Positions 14,968-16,724 of a stretch of 16,724 nucleotides of DNA are shown here, piece after piece. The position numbers and the translations under genes are program-made. The DNA is from XYC2-FULL-41-22 sp041666465 (GTDB lineage Bacteria > Patescibacteriota > Gracilibacteria > UBA1369 > UBA12470), in NCBI GenBank assembly GCA_041666465.1, contig JBAYGX010000019.1, positions 1 to 16,724 of the forward strand, given 5' to 3'. Within the stretch, counting starts at the first letter, position 1, and each line of letters begins with the position of its first letter. Under the pieces are notes generated by a model that saw only the letters and a program-made list of their open reading frames with translations, was not told the origin of the DNA and did no database searches.

Positions 14968-15898
14968 ATTCTGATAATTTTATCCAATCGTTTATTGTTA
15001 GCCTCTCCGCTCTTATGTTTTCATCCAATCCCAATTTACGGAAGATTTCTGATAGTTTTTCTTTTGTCATATTTGCCAGTTGAGTAAGATTGCTTATCAG
15101 TTTTTTGCGTTTGTGTGAAAACCCGACATTTATAATTGTGAAAAGTTTTTTAATTTCAGCATCTTCTATTATCGGTTTATTGATAGTTATTTTTATAATT
15201 GCCGAATCTACTTTCGGTGCCGGTGTGAAATGAGATCGCGGGACTGTTGCGATTATTCCCGGAGTTCCGAAAAGATGTGCCTGTATTGCCAGTATGCTTA
15301 AGCTTCCATTTCGTGCGCAAATCTTTTCCGCGACCTCTTTTTGTACCAATATTACCACTACCGTAGGTCGTGATTCCGGCAGTTGTTCTCGCAAGAAATG
15401 ATTAATGATAGGGGAGGTGATGTAATAGGGGATATTCGCCACTAATTTATAAGGTGTTTTTGGTGGTATGAATTCAAGCGCGTTTTGATTCATTAATTGA
15501 AAATTCTTGGCGTATTTGAATTTTTCTTTAAGTTCTGGTATTAGTTCGGAATCAAGTTCTACGGATGTTACTTTTCCGGCGTTTTTAATCAGTTCTGCTG
15601 TAAGAACCCCATGCCCGGGTCCGATTTCGACCACCTGGTCGGTAATTGACAAATCCGCCGCTGTGATTATTTTCGCGAGAGTTTCTTCATTATTTAAGAA
15701 GTTTTGTCCTAAAGATTTCTTAGGCTTGGCCCAAGGGGAAACAGCTGGTTTCCCCTTGGGATATCCCCTTCCGAGCTGTTGTTCATAAAAAAGGCTTTCG
15801 CTTAGGCTCGTATTTCCTCCCTCGGGACCCACGAGACCCGTAGGTTCGGAAATACTACGCGTGCTCAAGCCTTTTTTACTCACTTTTTTATACTGCAT
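14957..15898 (-). CDS. rsmA: 16S rRNA dimethyladenosine transferase with an N-terminal repeat-encoded extension
   Basis: RsmA (KsgA) uses S-adenosylmethionine to dimethylate two adjacent adenines near the 3' end of 16S rRNA during small-subunit maturation. The 313-residue frame has the usual family N-terminus KKSLGQNFL only at 60-68, then the SAM motif EIGPGHG at 91-97, VELD at 113-116, NIPYY at 155-159 and a C-terminal domain with FTPAPKVDSAII and FSHKRKKL. Residues 1-59 are extra: the family is about 265-275 residues. This extension is encoded by two palindromic elements (15730-15760, 15787-15877), and no ATG, GTG or TTG occurs in frame between them and KKSLG. The ATG at 15898 overlaps the YggU gene by 11 bases; GTG codons at 15883 and 15832 or a TTG at 15868 are alternatives. 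A sequencing frameshift would be another explanation. Confidence 0.93.
   Translation of the reverse strand: MQYKKVSKKGLSTRSISEPTGLVGPEGGNTSLSESLFYEQQLGRGYPKGKPAVSPWAKPKKSLGQNFLNNEETLAKIITAADLSITDQVVEIGPGHGVLTAELIKNAGKVTSVELDSELIPELKEKFKYAKNFQLMNQNALEFIPPKTPYKLVANIPYYITSPIINHFLREQLPESRPTVVVILVQKEVAEKICARNGSLSILAIQAHLFGTPGIIATVPRSHFTPAPKVDSAIIKITINKPIIEDAEIKKLFTIINVGFSHKRKKLISNLTQLANMTKEKLSEIFRKLGLDENIRAERLTINDWIKLSEYVT
15730..15760. repeat. Perfect 13-bp inverted repeat inside the rsmA 5' coding region
   Basis: The arm CCCAAGGGGAAAC (15730-15742) and its exact complement (15748-15760) flank a five-base loop AGCTG. The element lies in frame within the RsmA extension and encodes PKGKPAVSPWA. 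The stem is GC-rich and should fold strongly in the mRNA. Confidence 0.9.
15787..15877. repeat. 91-base nested imperfect palindrome ending in T6
   Basis: The outer arms AAAAAAGGCTT (15787-15797) and AAGCCTTTTTT (15867-15877) are perfect. An inner stem GTATTTCC (15810-15817) with GGAAATAC (15848-15855) and a core CCTcCGGG-like/CCCG-AGG pairing lie inside; parts between the stems are mismatched. On either strand the structure ends in a run of six T, so it resembles a bidirectional terminator, yet it is within the rsmA reading frame (residues about 8-37). Confidence 0.8.
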
Positions 15899-16199
15899 TG
15901 ATTTTGATTAGCTTTAAATGATCTGACTTGCCACTTATTATTGAAATTGCATCTTTTGGTACATTGTAATGTGCGCTCAGGAATTTTATAAGTTCTTTAT
16001 TCGCTTTGCCTTTTTCCGGAGGTGCTGCAACACGAATTTTTATTGTTCCATCATCAAGCGTGTTTGTTATTTCTGTTTTTGCGCTTTTTGGAGTGACTTT
16101 TATCCTAAGATAGACCGGTTCTTTTTTTTCTGTTGTTTGTTGCACGGAATAATGTTTTATAGGGTAACATCGCCGAGGGCGATCATCCCGACATATCAT
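15888..16199 (-). CDS. YggU/DUF167 family protein
   Basis: This small conserved family has no firmly assigned function. The 103-residue product has the family core RIKVTPKSAKTEI, DDGTIKIRVAAPPEKGKANKEL and IISGKSDHLKLIKI. Residues 1-24 (MICRDDRPRRCYPIK and on) are not typical and are partly encoded by a palindrome (16162-16188). The ATG at 16199 is kept because AAAGGA lies nine bases upstream, the only SD-like sequence in the window, and because ATGA overlaps the stop of the ATPase gene by four bases; a GTG at VQQTTEKK would give a more usual length. rsmA begins inside its last codons. Confidence 0.85.
   Translation of the reverse strand: MICRDDRPRRCYPIKHYSVQQTTEKKEPVYLRIKVTPKSAKTEITNTLDDGTIKIRVAAPPEKGKANKELIKFLSAHYNVPKDAISIISGKSDHLKLIKINAV
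16162..16188. repeat. Palindrome in the 5' coding region of the YggU gene
   Basis: ATCGCC (16169-16174) and GGCGAT (16178-16183) form a perfect six-base stem around GAG. GGG (16162-16164) and CCC (16186-16188 region) can extend it outside a small internal loop. It encodes the atypical Arg/Cys-rich residues before the YggU core. Confidence 0.6.
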
Positions 16200-16724
16200 G
16201 TGAATTTTCCTTTAAATAAAATCTTCCTTAGTTCTTCCAATACAAATACAAGTGATGATGCTCCGATTACCATTAGCCATTCGAGCGTGTTTAACCCTGT
16301 TGTTCCAAGCGCTTTTTGCAAAAAAGGTATTTGCACCATTGCAAACACTACGATTATAGATATTGCGATTGCGCCGATTAAGTGAGGGTTTTTGAAAAAA
16401 CCTATTTTAAATATCGAGTGTGAGAAGCTGCGTGAATTTATCGCATTCCACATCTGGATGAATACCAATAACACAAACGCAGATGTTGATGCTTTTAAAT
16501 AACTTGTTTCACCTCCGTACGAATTGAGTGTTAAGTAAAAATAAAAAGTAACGATGCTTCCTATGAATATGCCAAGATAAACGAAATGTATTATAAATTT
16601 TTTGTTTAAAATTCTTTCTTTCGGATTTCTTGGTGGAGATTCCATTATGTCCGGATCTGCCTTATCTACCCCGAGAGCAATTGCCGGGAGTACGTCTGTT
16701 CCAAGATCCACGCAAAGAATCAAG
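16196..16724 (-). CDS. P-type cation ATPase, C-terminal membrane part (partial)
   Basis: P-type ATPases use ATP to move cations across the membrane. Only the last 175 or so residues are in the window; the frame is open to its right edge. The visible part begins in helix M6 with LCVDLGTDVLPAIALG, then DPDIMESPPRNPKERIL, and four more helices (M7-M10) including FVLLVFIQMWNAINSRS and a final LEELRKILFKGKF tail. The catalytic DKTGT region is outside. The M6 motif DLGTD, with Asp in the first position, matches Na,K-ATPase-type (IIC) pumps, while SERCA-type IIA pumps have NLVTD. The ion is therefore uncertain. The stop overlaps the YggU start by four bases. Confidence 0.9.
   Translation of the reverse strand, partial: LILCVDLGTDVLPAIALGVDKADPDIMESPPRNPKERILNKKFIIHFVYLGIFIGSIVTFYFYLTLNSYGGETSYLKASTSAFVLLVFIQMWNAINSRSFSHSIFKIGFFKNPHLIGAIAISIIVVFAMVQIPFLQKALGTTGLNTLEWLMVIGASSLVFVLEELRKILFKGKFT

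Noticed and set aside
15784..15786. ATG at 15786 as the rsmA start
   Set aside because: It is in another frame and reaches a stop after 25 codons; it would work only with a sequencing frameshift.
15810..15855. T-box or tRNA-like element in the rsmA 5' region
   Set aside because: The nested hairpin has no T-box consensus, no cloverleaf and no anticodon arm.
1..16724. UGA recoding (Gracilibacteria/SR1-type code)
   Set aside because: UGA stands only at family-length gene ends and never inside conserved genes.

Overview
This window is bacterial chromosome from an organism with AT-leaning coding sequence, the standard genetic code (UGA ends pyrC, pyrF, the SLH-protein gene and the P-type ATPase gene) and almost no Shine-Dalgarno sequences before its starts. 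A compact de novo pyrimidine pathway, an SLH surface protein, many orphan small proteins and SD-poor starts suggest a Patescibacteria/CPR-type genome, perhaps Peregrinibacteria-like. That assignment is inference; no taxonomic marker was tested.

Layout. carA (bases 1-838, minus strand, C-terminus cut by the window edge) faces away from a long plus-strand run across a divergent promoter with back-to-back -35 boxes (873-918). The plus run is: a membrane-anchored tandem rhodanese protein (946-2559), a PEP-synthase/rifampin-phosphotransferase-like ATP-grasp plus phosphohistidine protein (2593-4524), pyrB, pyrC, pyrD (class 1B), pyrK, then a cassette of two paralogous lipoproteins flanking an SLH-domain protein (8742-11592), then pyrE. 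A small minus-strand hypothetical gene separates pyrE from pyrF (12790-13755). A 290-base gene-free spacer leads to an orphan receiver-like protein (14046-14477), whose 3' end overlaps the end of a minus-strand operon read from the right: P-type ATPase (partial) > YggU/DUF167 > rsmA > hypothetical, with overlaps of 4, 11 and 11 bases.

Together carA (plus carB, presumably outside the window), pyrB, pyrC, pyrD/pyrK, pyrE and pyrF cover every step from bicarbonate and glutamine to UMP. The surface cassette sits between pyrK and pyrE and may be an insertion into an older pyr operon.

The most unusual content is structural DNA. Degenerate 7-bp-period arrays lie at pyr gene junctions; they contain the likely carA start, encode the last residues and stop of pyrB, and end three bases before pyrK. 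Separately, palindromes appear to be translated in frame inside N-terminal extensions of RsmA, YggU and the rhodanese protein. The two lipoproteins share a 62-bp block that is far more alike than the rest of the genes.
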